Part shown: positions 50,037-57,170 of the stretch, piece after piece
How the letters are laid out: every line of letters begins with the position of its first letter
Numbering within the stretch: position 1 is the stretch's first letter
From: Candidatus Saccharimonadota bacterium
GTDB lineage: Bacteria > Patescibacteriota > Saccharimonadia > Saccharimonadales > Saccharimonadaceae
DNA length: 57,170 nucleotides
Reading direction: 5' to 3'
Assembly: GCA_030529385.1 (NCBI GenBank)
Contig: JAUMWY010000003.1
Location: forward strand, 1 to 57,170
The notes under the pieces: model-generated
Database searches by the model: none
Seen by the model: the letters and a program-made list of their open reading frames with translations, nothing else
What the model was told of the DNA's origin: nothing
Translations under genes and position numbers: made by a program

Positions 50037-50083
50037 ATGCTACTAGTATAGCAATCAGCGCCCAGTCTCGCCAAGCAAAACCG

Positions 50084-50740
50084 CTACTGGACAAATTTCA
50101 CCGTATCAAGCACTTCCTGAAAATTAGGTTTGAAGGTATCGGCGTCAGTTGAAAAACGAATCGTCTTGTCACGCACCTTCATCAGCACCACCGACCCACG
50201 AAGCTCTTTAGAAAACGCACCATCCAGCCGTGTTGACGCATTGCCGTTAAACTCCACACTACTTGACGTGAGCTCACCCTTTTTCAACTGCTGCTCATAC
50301 TCTTTGATCACCTTATCAAAGTCTTTGTTTAAAATCTCTAGGCGCATCGCAAAACGACTGGTCCTGCTGCTGACTGATGGTACGGTGTTTGGGTGCAGGT
50401 ACGCCTTATAGTCCCCGCGGTCGCTACCGTCCTTATCAATATAGACACTCCAGGTTTTTGGATACATAAATGACACTCGGCCATACTCACTCGGACCAAC
50501 AAACTCAATGCGCGGGTTCTTTGCCCGTTCGTCAAACTCCTTCTGATCAACGGCTCGCTGTTCCTCGCGCGCCTTGGCTTTGGCAACCTCAACCTGGCCT
50601 TGCACTGTGCTATGCTCCTGTGAATAGGCCATATACGCCCAAATCGCTAAGCCGCCAGTCACCAAAAATAATACCAAAAAGCTAATCGCGCCAACCATCC
50701 AAGCGTTGACGTACCCCTGTTCGTGTCGTTGTGCATTCAT
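50084..50740 (-). CDS. Membrane-anchored protein with PsbP-like outer domain
   Basis: The 218-residue protein has one N-terminal membrane helix (about 16-40), a charged coiled segment (45-75) and an extracytoplasmic domain (about 78-218: SFMYPKTWSVYID ... TIRFSTDADTF) resembling the PsbP-like fold of small lipoproteins. Function unknown. ATG 50740 lies 6 nt after TATACT (50752-50747), so I prefer it over the upstream TTG; the mRNA looks leaderless. Confidence 0.65.
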   Translation of the reverse strand: MNAQRHEQGYVNAWMVGAISFLVLFLVTGGLAIWAYMAYSQEHSTVQGQVEVAKAKAREEQRAVDQKEFDERAKNPRIEFVGPSEYGRVSFMYPKTWSVYIDKDGSDRGDYKAYLHPNTVPSVSSRTSRFAMRLEILNKDFDKVIKEYEQQLKKGELTSSSVEFNGNASTRLDGAFSKELRGSVVLMKVRDKTIRFSTDADTFKPNFQEVLDTVKFVQ

Positions 50741-50776
50741 AAGCAAAGTATAGCTTATGCTTAGCTATCTGTAAAG

Positions 50777-51280
50777 TCAACCGCGCACCGTATACACTTT
50801 ATATGGCCCAATACGTCGCTCTCTACCAAGCCCTGGCACCGCAAAACCATAACTCACCAGCCTTAGCGACATCCCCTGCGCCGCCGCCTGCCGCCGAGCA
50901 ATCATCGCCATGCTATTAACAAATGGCCCTGCCCCAAAACAATACAGCACCGTCACTTTTTCAATTGGCTTCATGCGCCGCGCGTCGCCCCATATCAACC
51001 GCACCTGCTGACGATAGTGTCGCGTCCGCCATCGCGCCCACACCACCAATAGCGGATTAATTTCTACGCCAATAGCCCGCGCGCCTCGCGCTGCCGCCGC
51101 AGACAATACCACGCCATCACCCGCCCCGATATCAAGCACCGCATCATCTGGCCCAATTTTCAGTTCATCAAATAGCAGTGCGACGTCCCGCCTCAGTGAC
51201 GGCACAAACGGTGCGCCAACCAGCACCGTCAATCCAAACATCGCCGCGACGATGCCGGCTACCGCCAGCAGCCACATCAC
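50777..51280 (-). CDS. Membrane-anchored SAM-dependent methyltransferase
   Basis: The 167-residue protein has an N-terminal membrane helix (about 3-25), then a class I methyltransferase start with AVLDIGAGDGVVLSAA (about 47-62) and GVEINPLLV. The fold is short, lacking the usual C-terminal part. Its start overlaps the end of xseB, so the two genes are in one operon. Substrate unknown. Confidence 0.75.
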   Translation of the reverse strand: MMWLLAVAGIVAAMFGLTVLVGAPFVPSLRRDVALLFDELKIGPDDAVLDIGAGDGVVLSAAAARGARAIGVEINPLLVVWARWRTRHYRQQVRLIWGDARRMKPIEKVTVLYCFGAGPFVNSMAMIARRQAAAQGMSLRLVSYGFAVPGLGRERRIGPYKVYTVRG

Positions 51281-51474
51281 GACTGCAGCACCTCAATCTC
51301 GTGCTTCATCTCCATAAGCCGCACTTCAGCATCCGCCGCCATACGCTGCGCCTCGGTAAATTTTTCCCGCGCCTCATCCAGCGAAAACTCATCGCCATGA
51401 AACCACGCTACCGCCGCCTCCAGCTCCGCCAATACCTCGTCAATTGACTTTTGCTCATCCTGTTTTGTCATCAC
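51277..51474 (-). CDS. xseB: Exodeoxyribonuclease VII small subunit
   Basis: The 65-residue acidic helical protein has the XseB pattern (SIDEVLAELEAAVAWF ... FSLDEAREKFTEA). Several XseB chains bind one XseA to form exonuclease VII, which degrades single-stranded DNA. The start overlaps the xseA stop by 4 nt. Confidence 0.9.
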   Translation of the reverse strand: MMTKQDEQKSIDEVLAELEAAVAWFHGDEFSLDEAREKFTEAQRMAADAEVRLMEMKHEIEVLQS

Positions 51475-52580
51475 GCACTATCCTTTCCGGCGCTCCGCGG
51501 CACCACTTTACCTATTGTTGCTGTCGCTATTACTGTTTCTGTTGTAATTGTCACAACATTTCCCGACTCAACTGCGCCATCAAGCATCGCATAGCCGCGA
51601 CGCAACACCAGTTCTGGGTCATAAGCCGCCAGCGTCGCTTGCATACCCCGCAGCACCGCCACTCGCTGCTCCACCTGCGCCAGCCACGCCGCCCGCGCTC
51701 GTTCTGCCGCCTGTTGCGCTGCCGTTCGCGCCTCATCAATCTGCCGTTCATACGCCAGCCCCATCGTACTTACCATTGACTGCAGTCGCCGCGTCACCTC
51801 ATGTTTGTCCGGAAATAGCAGCTGCGCCGCGTTGCTCGGCGTGGCCGCCCGTACATCAGCCGCCAGATCACACAGCGTCTCATCCGTCTCATGCCCAATA
51901 CCCGTCAGCACCGGCACGCGGCTGGCCGCTACTGCCCGCACTAGCGCTTCATCTTGAAAGGCTGCCAAATCATCAGCGCTGCCGCCACCGCGAATCAGCA
52001 CTATCACCTCCGGCAGCTCTGACAGCTGGCCCAACTTCTCAATCGCCTGCATCATCTGATCAGCCGCACCATCACCTTGCACCTGAGTATGCGCCACGAT
52101 AAACTGCACCCCGCCCCACTGTTCGCCAGCAATTTTCATAAAGTCAGCGTAGCCCGCCGCCTGCATGCTGGAAATCACCGCTACTCGCTGCGGATATTGC
52201 GGCAATGGTCGCTTACGCTCCGGCGCGAACAATCCCTCTTTGTCCAGCTTCTGTCGCAACAAATCAGCACTGCGCTTCAAATGACCCTCACCCAGTGGTT
52301 TCACCTCTTGGACTGTCAAGCTAAATCGCCCCCACGCCGTCAATTTTGGCACCGCCCGCACCACTACGCGCATGCCATCCTCAATCGGCAGCCGCAATTG
52401 CCACACCGACATAAAACAATTCACTGTCGCCTCGCTATCCTTCAGATCAAAAAACACGAATTTCTGTTGATTCACCTTAAATGAAGCAACCTCGCCCTCA
52501 ACCTCAACCGCGCCAAACGCCGTTTCCAGCGCCTGATTAGTCACCGCCACAAAATCCGCAACCGAAAACCGCGGCGTCAC
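51471..52580 (-). CDS. xseA: Exodeoxyribonuclease VII large subunit
   Basis: The 369-residue protein starts with an OB domain (FSVADFVAVTNQALETAFG; VEGEVASFK) and has the catalytic region with IRGGGSADDLAAFQDE (about 193-208) and GIGHETDETLCDLAADVRAATPSNAA, split near 219-244. A coiled coil (about 265-315) for XseB binding follows; it is shorter than in E. coli XseA, as in other small genomes. Overlaps the upstream gene by 4 nt. Confidence 0.92.
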   Translation of the reverse strand: MTPRFSVADFVAVTNQALETAFGAVEVEGEVASFKVNQQKFVFFDLKDSEATVNCFMSVWQLRLPIEDGMRVVVRAVPKLTAWGRFSLTVQEVKPLGEGHLKRSADLLRQKLDKEGLFAPERKRPLPQYPQRVAVISSMQAAGYADFMKIAGEQWGGVQFIVAHTQVQGDGAADQMMQAIEKLGQLSELPEVIVLIRGGGSADDLAAFQDEALVRAVAASRVPVLTGIGHETDETLCDLAADVRAATPSNAAQLLFPDKHEVTRRLQSMVSTMGLAYERQIDEARTAAQQAAERARAAWLAQVEQRVAVLRGMQATLAAYDPELVLRRGYAMLDGAVESGNVVTITTETVIATATIGKVVPRSAGKDSA

Positions 52581-53635
52581 GAGCGTTTCCCATATTTCAA
52601 AATCGCCAGCTGGTAAAAGATATAACCAAAGATAATCGTGCCGGCCATCAAAATCGCTCTCGTCAATACAATACCAGCAATCGCCAGTGCCGGCGGCGTC
52701 CCCGACAGACTAAGCAGAATAATCATCACCGCCTCATAGACGCCAGCCCCACCCGGCGTAAACGCCACGAGCCCCGCCAGACCCGCCGCGCCATAACCAA
52801 TCATTAACACCGCTGGATCAACCGTAATACCCAGCGAAGCGAACGCCACCACATACATCATCACATCCACCGACGCCAAAATCACGCCCCACATAAACGG
52901 CCAGCGCAGCAGCTTTTTCTCACGGCGCAACTCCTCAAAATCATCATGCATTTCTAAGAAAAAGGCCTCCACGCGATTAATCTTCAGCGCGTGACGAACT
53001 TTACCAAACGACACCATCCGCACCACTGCATTAACTGCCCGACTAATCGCTCGGGCCGCCCGGTGCATCCGCGTACGCGACTGAAACACGTAAATAATCA
53101 GCCCACACAACGCCGCCAAAATAACAATCAAACCAAGTCCAGCCAAAACAACCCAGCGGTTCAAATGCCCCATCACTGCCAGCACCACCAAACTAAGCGA
53201 CAGCAGCGCAATATACGCCCCAAATCCCGTAATATAGCGCACCACTTGAGCAAAGGTTGACCGCGCCCTCGACACACCCAGCTTATGCAGCCGCCAGGTC
53301 ACATAGGAAATGCCGCTGGCGCCACCCGAAGGAAAAATGTGATTCACCAAGTTTAGCTCCATATCAATCCGCGCCTGAGTAAACCGTGAAATATGGCCAA
53401 TCAACTTCTTCTCACGAAGATATGAAAAGACCATCTCACCACCCGCAAAATAAACGATAAACTGCATTGGAATAAGGAGCGCCAACAGCATCCAATCAGC
53501 TTGCCACAGCAAATCCCACGCCTGCAACAGCTCATCGCGCGAGGCATAAATAATCAGCGCCAACACTGCCATGGTGATGACACTCATGATGGCCCGCGGC
53601 GACTTTACCGCCGTCACAATCCTACGACCCGTCAT
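52577..53635 (-). CDS. UPF0104/AglD-like (LPG synthase TM-type) membrane protein
   Basis: The 352-residue polytopic protein has about eight membrane helices. It shows FPSGGASGISYVTWRL (about 104-119), VVRYITGFGAY and GYGAAGLAGLVAFTPGGAGVYEA, split near 270-291, the usual signature of lysylphosphatidylglycerol synthase TM region or UPF0104 proteins, which act on lipids or glycolipids. The aminoacyl-transferase domain of MprF is absent. ATG 53635 is 10 nt after TATAAT; the longer start lies in the divergent promoter. Confidence 0.8.
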   Translation of the reverse strand: MTGRRIVTAVKSPRAIMSVITMAVLALIIYASRDELLQAWDLLWQADWMLLALLIPMQFIVYFAGGEMVFSYLREKKLIGHISRFTQARIDMELNLVNHIFPSGGASGISYVTWRLHKLGVSRARSTFAQVVRYITGFGAYIALLSLSLVVLAVMGHLNRWVVLAGLGLIVILAALCGLIIYVFQSRTRMHRAARAISRAVNAVVRMVSFGKVRHALKINRVEAFFLEMHDDFEELRREKKLLRWPFMWGVILASVDVMMYVVAFASLGITVDPAVLMIGYGAAGLAGLVAFTPGGAGVYEAVMIILLSLSGTPPALAIAGIVLTRAILMAGTIIFGYIFYQLAILKYGKRS

Positions 53636-53696
53636 ACTATTCAGTATTATAGCATGCACGCTACTCGCCCGATGCCGAAAATGCTATACTAACCAC

Positions 53697-54992
53697 ATGT
53701 TTATTGCGCTATTAGGTCGTCAGCCAGAGTTATCAATTGCCGAGCTTCAAGCAGTGTTTGGCCGTAATGCTGTCAAGCGACGAGCAACTCAGGTTGCCAT
53801 GGTTAACACCGACCACATCAATATCACCGCCCTAGGGGGAACGGTTAAATGCGGCGTCGTACTGCACGAACTGCCGGCCGGCCGCAATGATAAGGGTTCG
53901 CTCATCGCCACTGCAACATGGCTGCAACAGCAGTATGTATCGAGACTAGTAACGACTGACGGCAAAATCACTCTCGGCATCAGCGCCTACGGTTTATCGG
54001 TCACAGCACGAGATGTTCAAAAAACTGGATTGCTACTGAAAAGTACCATCAAACGAAGCGGTGTTAGCGTGCGCCTTATTCCGAACAGCGAGCCCGCCCT
54101 ATCAACCGCCACTTCGCATAATAATAAATTGGGATTATCGCCAAAAAAACGCGAGTTGTTTATTGTAGCGGCAGATAATGGCAAGATTATCATCGCCGAA
54201 AGTCGCGGCACGCAAAACATCACCGCTTATGCACGCCGCGACCGTGAACGACCGCGGCGCGATGCGTTTGTCGGCATGTTACCGCCGAAATTGGCGCAGA
54301 TGATGGTGAATATGGCGGTTGGTGCGCTTGCCGGGGCGGCGACGACAAGTCCCCTCACGGCTTCGCGCCGCGCATCCGCTGATGCTCGGGCTGCAGATTG
54401 TTCGGGATCTTGCATCACCGCCCCCGCCCGCCGACCGACATCACGCACCATCCTCGACCCCTTCTGTGGCACCGGCACCGTCCTGCAAGAGGCGCTGCTT
54501 AAAGACTACTCAGTCTATGGCTCGGACATTAGTCCAAAAATGATTGACTACACCACTGAAAATCTGGCGTGGCTCCAGGCGACACATCGCGGCTGCGGCC
54601 ACGTCATGACCATCCGCCAAGGTGACGCCACGACGCACCAATGGCCTGAGGCATCATCACTGGACGCCGTCGTCTGCGAAACCTACCTTGGCCAGCCTTT
54701 CTCCGCTCCGCCGCGACCGGAAAAACTCAAAGAAGTCGTTGGCAACTGTAACCATATCATCTCTGGCTTTTTACGCAACATCCATAATCAACTCCGCCCC
54801 GGCACACCGCTCTGCATCGCCGTGCCATCATGGCAAGCGGCGGATGGCCACTTTACCCGCCTGCCACTCACTCGCCAACTAGCCGAACTTGGCTACACCC
54901 AGCTCAATACCACACCACTGCGCTACCATCGCCCCGGCCAAGTCGTTGCCCGTGACATTCTCCTGCTTCGCGTCGCCCAAAAAGCCGCTTGA
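53697..54992 (+). CDS. TRM11-like SAM-dependent RNA methyltransferase
   Basis: The 431-residue protein has an N-terminal THUMP-like region (about 1-165) and a C-terminal Rossmann methyltransferase with DPFCGTGTVLQEA (about 259-271), GSDISPKMI and the catalytic-loop position ETYLGQP (about 325-331) where related enzymes have (D/N)PPY. TRM11 relatives make m2G in tRNA. An Ala/Ser/Arg-rich stretch (about 209-252) before the SAM motif looks like an insertion. ATG 53697 lies 6 nt after TATACT (53685-53690): leaderless. Confidence 0.8.
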   Translation: MFIALLGRQPELSIAELQAVFGRNAVKRRATQVAMVNTDHINITALGGTVKCGVVLHELPAGRNDKGSLIATATWLQQQYVSRLVTTDGKITLGISAYGLSVTARDVQKTGLLLKSTIKRSGVSVRLIPNSEPALSTATSHNNKLGLSPKKRELFIVAADNGKIIIAESRGTQNITAYARRDRERPRRDAFVGMLPPKLAQMMVNMAVGALAGAATTSPLTASRRASADARAADCSGSCITAPARRPTSRTILDPFCGTGTVLQEALLKDYSVYGSDISPKMIDYTTENLAWLQATHRGCGHVMTIRQGDATTHQWPEASSLDAVVCETYLGQPFSAPPRPEKLKEVVGNCNHIISGFLRNIHNQLRPGTPLCIAVPSWQAADGHFTRLPLTRQLAELGYTQLNTTPLRYHRPGQVVARDILLLRVAQKAA

Positions 54993-55017
54993 CTTTTAGC
55001 AAGGCCTGAATTATACT
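54989..55017 (+). promoter_or_regulatory. rpmA promoter
   Basis: TTGACT (54989-54994), 17 nt, TATACT (55012-55017). Transcription would begin near 55024, giving a leader of about 33 nt with an AAGGAG ribosome binding site. The -35 overlaps the stop of the upstream gene. Confidence 0.75.
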
Positions 55018-55056
55018 GGTACAGATTGTTTATAGAAACTATAAGGAGTTTAAGAA

Positions 55057-55329
55057 ATGTCGAAAGTTAAAGCTGGTGGTTCAAGCAAGAACATCCACAA
55101 CAATGCCGGCCAACGCCTAGGCGTCAAGCGATTCGGCGGTCAAAAAGTTAATGCTGGCGCAGTATTAGTGCGCCAAACTGGCGCTACCAAAATCGCCGGC
55201 GACGGTACCTACATGAGCCGTAACTACACCATTCATGCAGCCAAGGCCGGCGTCGTCAGCTTCAAGCAAGTGAAAAAGCAGAAATTCACCGGCAAGACTG
55301 AGCGCCGCACCCAAGTCTGTGTTGACTAA
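55057..55329 (+). CDS. rpmA: 50S ribosomal protein L27
   Basis: The 90-residue protein has the conserved start KAGGSSKNIHNNAGQRLGVK, the GGQKVNAGAVLVRQTG segment and a basic C-terminus. The flexible N-terminus of L27 reaches the peptidyl-transferase centre. No extra cleavable N-terminal extension is present. It stands alone (no rplU beside it), with its own promoter and terminator. Confidence 0.97.
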   Translation: MSKVKAGGSSKNIHNNAGQRLGVKRFGGQKVNAGAVLVRQTGATKIAGDGTYMSRNYTIHAAKAGVVSFKQVKKQKFTGKTERRTQVCVD

Positions 55330-55347
55330 AACCAACTTTAGCACAAG

Positions 55348-55379
55348 AAAAATACCAGTCACTCAAGGCTGGTATTTTC
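55348..55379. terminator. Bidirectional terminator after rpmA
   Basis: AAAATACCAG pairs with CTGGTATTTT over 10 bp around a 10-nt loop (55359-55368), with A and T tracts at both ends. It closes rpmA on plus and the large hypothetical gene on minus. Confidence 0.8.
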
Positions 55380-57058
55380 TATTGCCTAATCCGCATTAAC
55401 TCATCCATAACCATTCGAGCCGCACCGCGATGCTGCCCATAGCCAGGTTTACCATCCGGCAATACGTGGGTCTGCACCATATCTTCATATTTTTTATCAA
55501 AAGAGCCATCTAGCATGGACAGCATTAGCATTGCGACATACTGATGGCTCGTCGCCTTGTCAATGGAATATCCCAAATAATTAATTGCCTTTAAGTTTCC
55601 AGGATCGTTGCGCCTCACCCTGTCGGGGAGCTCATCTGGCCTTGGGTAGTTTTCTACTGACTGCTCAAAGTACTGCAAGAGTGCCGCTCGCAAATCGGCA
55701 TTTAATCGCAACTGATCAATAGGCTCATCACCAAACTGCTCATCATAATATACTTCCATATAAGCCGAGAAATCATTGGGCGATTCTACCATTTGGGCAA
55801 TATGATCATTTGCGGAGGCAATTGATTCAGCCGACACCATCTCTCGCCTCTCACCACTAGAGAAATGACTATTAAGCGCTTCGGTCGCTTTTTTCTTTAA
55901 CGGCATTGCACGCCTAATGACATCTTCAGGGAACACTTCCTGTCGCTCAATACTCACACCGGTTGACTCTTTCTTTTTAGCCTCGCCCTTGGCGCCGCCA
56001 TTTAGTTGTCGCATAATACCGATGATTTCCTCAGTCTGTACAATTGCACCCCCCAAGGCCCTCCTGTAGTGGTCGCCCTCATGAATCATACCATTACCCA
56101 GCTTCGTCAAATACCCTGCGTAGTAGTCACCAGCATAATTACCATCACTTGCTTCGTTTAATAACCGCTTAACCGTCACAGCTAAGCCATCACCATCCTG
56201 CATAATGCCAATATTGTGCGCGATCTTATCAATCTGTTGCACCGACGTTCTCAAATTGGAAACAACCTCATTCGCCTGGTCCAATAAACTACACATATCG
56301 TCACTTAACGACTCTCGCTGCACACCCCGCCGAAACTCTTCGATCATACTCTGAGTATCGGCAATATTACGCCGAAAGAAGTCCATATTCGCCTGAATAT
56401 TTATGCCGTTAGCATAGACTCTTAAGCTATCCAGGTTGGCTGCCAATTCCTGCACTACAGGCTGGCGCATAATAGCCCGTGGTGGCATATTGGTGCTTTG
56501 GCGAAGCTCATTACTCAACCGCCCAACCTGCTCGCCAACTTGACCAACCCTGGCTCCTGCATGCTGATTCTCCTTAAGAAACCCATCTATATCATGAATA
56601 CGCAAACCACCCATAACCGCAAGCAGCTCGCTCGCGACCTTGCGATCTTCCACCCCATGAGCAAGCTTATCAACACCGTCAATGGATCCGTTTTCGGTAA
56701 TACCAGTTTCACCACCTGCGACCTCCGCCGCTGTAAGTACCCTCTGAGCTGTCTCCTCAGCAGGAGGTAACCCAAGCCTCTGCTCTGGAGTCTGATCCTC
56801 ACCTTCCATTAGCGTGTTTCGCACTCTAGTGCCAATATCATCCTGAGTGATGCGCATCCAGTAATGCACTGGCTCAGCGTCTCCGGGCAGCCTAACCAAC
56901 ACATATGACGCCTCAAGTGCCGCACCGCCCAGCTCCCGACGAAGCTGCTCAGGAAGCTCACCCGTGCGCTCTATCTCGTCTTGCAGCTGCTGACCTTCTG
57001 CCGTTGTGAAGTCAACGATTGACTCTGCGTAATAACCAGATGTTGGTTTTTCTTTCAT
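55379..57058 (-). CDS. Large soluble protein of unknown function
   Basis: The protein has 559 residues from ATG 57058 (TATAAT 9 nt upstream; the longer frame would cross the promoter). It has no signal or membrane helix. The middle (about 185-340) is largely helical with coiled-coil character, and an acidic flexible stretch lies near 95-130. I recognise no domain. The charge-rich, helical style is like the 40662 protein, but no shared motif is evident. Confidence 0.6.
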   Translation of the reverse strand: MKEKPTSGYYAESIVDFTTAEGQQLQDEIERTGELPEQLRRELGGAALEASYVLVRLPGDAEPVHYWMRITQDDIGTRVRNTLMEGEDQTPEQRLGLPPAEETAQRVLTAAEVAGGETGITENGSIDGVDKLAHGVEDRKVASELLAVMGGLRIHDIDGFLKENQHAGARVGQVGEQVGRLSNELRQSTNMPPRAIMRQPVVQELAANLDSLRVYANGINIQANMDFFRRNIADTQSMIEEFRRGVQRESLSDDMCSLLDQANEVVSNLRTSVQQIDKIAHNIGIMQDGDGLAVTVKRLLNEASDGNYAGDYYAGYLTKLGNGMIHEGDHYRRALGGAIVQTEEIIGIMRQLNGGAKGEAKKKESTGVSIERQEVFPEDVIRRAMPLKKKATEALNSHFSSGERREMVSAESIASANDHIAQMVESPNDFSAYMEVYYDEQFGDEPIDQLRLNADLRAALLQYFEQSVENYPRPDELPDRVRRNDPGNLKAINYLGYSIDKATSHQYVAMLMLSMLDGSFDKKYEDMVQTHVLPDGKPGYGQHRGAARMVMDELMRIRQ

Positions 57059-57170
57059 TACCGGTTTATTATAGCAAAAATATACAAAAAAGTCAAGACG
57101 CTCATGCTCCGCCCTTATACTAAGCCCCAATCCCTCCGACACTCCGCAGCCTAGCTAAAATGGAGGTATG
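57059..57170. other. Right window edge, non-coding
   Basis: Apart from the minus-strand promoter (TATAAT 57073-57068), I see a plus-strand TATACT (57116-57121) and, at the very end, a GGAGG with an ATG. A plus-strand gene may start here and be cut off by the window. Confidence 0.35.

Overview
The window reads as a chromosomal segment of a Candidate Phyla Radiation bacterium, most likely Candidatus Saccharibacteria (TM7). This is inferred from the gene content: a compact dcw (division and wall) cluster for a monoderm envelope, a minor-pilin operon, a dimeric-type glycyl-tRNA synthetase, a VirB4/TraG-like ATPase, a sigma-region-4 protein with a HARE-HTH-like tail, and few biosynthetic genes. 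The standard code fits (UGA is a stop). No tRNA or rRNA gene was recognised.

Layout. 1-13,034: SPFH protein; COG0523 metallochaperone divergent from pth; a two-gene permease pair; a candidate structured ncRNA divergent from dprA; a CDP-alcohol phosphatidyltransferase; topA; a sigma4/HARE regulator; a type IV secretion-like ATPase. 13,103-18,686: a complete type II-C CRISPR-Cas locus (tracrRNA, cas9, cas1, cas2, ten 36-bp repeats with 30-nt spacers). 18,735-25,162: an AT-richer filamentous phage (inovirus-like) prophage directly beside the array, with HUH Rep, Zot-like ATPase, pIII-like protein, several tiny membrane or coat proteins and a gpV-like protein, but no secretin. 25,209-33,574 (minus): dcw cluster mraZ-rsmH-ftsL-ftsI-mraY-ftsW-murG-ftsQ behind a MraZ operator. 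33,645-36,140: PIF1-like helicase and a protein resembling KwaB/DUF4868. 36,250-39,692: four overlapping type IV pilin-like genes, the last carrying a seven-blade RCC1 propeller. 39,693-57,058: mostly minus-strand housekeeping and accessory genes (rnhA, a divergent RelA/SpoT-like protein, yvcK, glyQS, recO, a two-component pair, xseAB, rpmA and others).

How it works together. Many chromosomal genes have a -10 hexamer only 6-10 nt upstream of the ATG and no Shine-Dalgarno, so leaderless transcription appears common; most prophage genes, cas9, mraZ, topA and rpmA instead have ribosome binding sites. Each CRISPR repeat carries TGGTATAAT at its crRNA-sense 3' end, so crRNAs are probably transcribed from promoters inside the repeats, on the strand opposite to the cas genes. 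The most unusual parts are the inovirus abutting the array, the propeller-tipped pilin, the orphan ncRNA at 4,627-4,948, and a G8 tract that splits a gene near 39,870.
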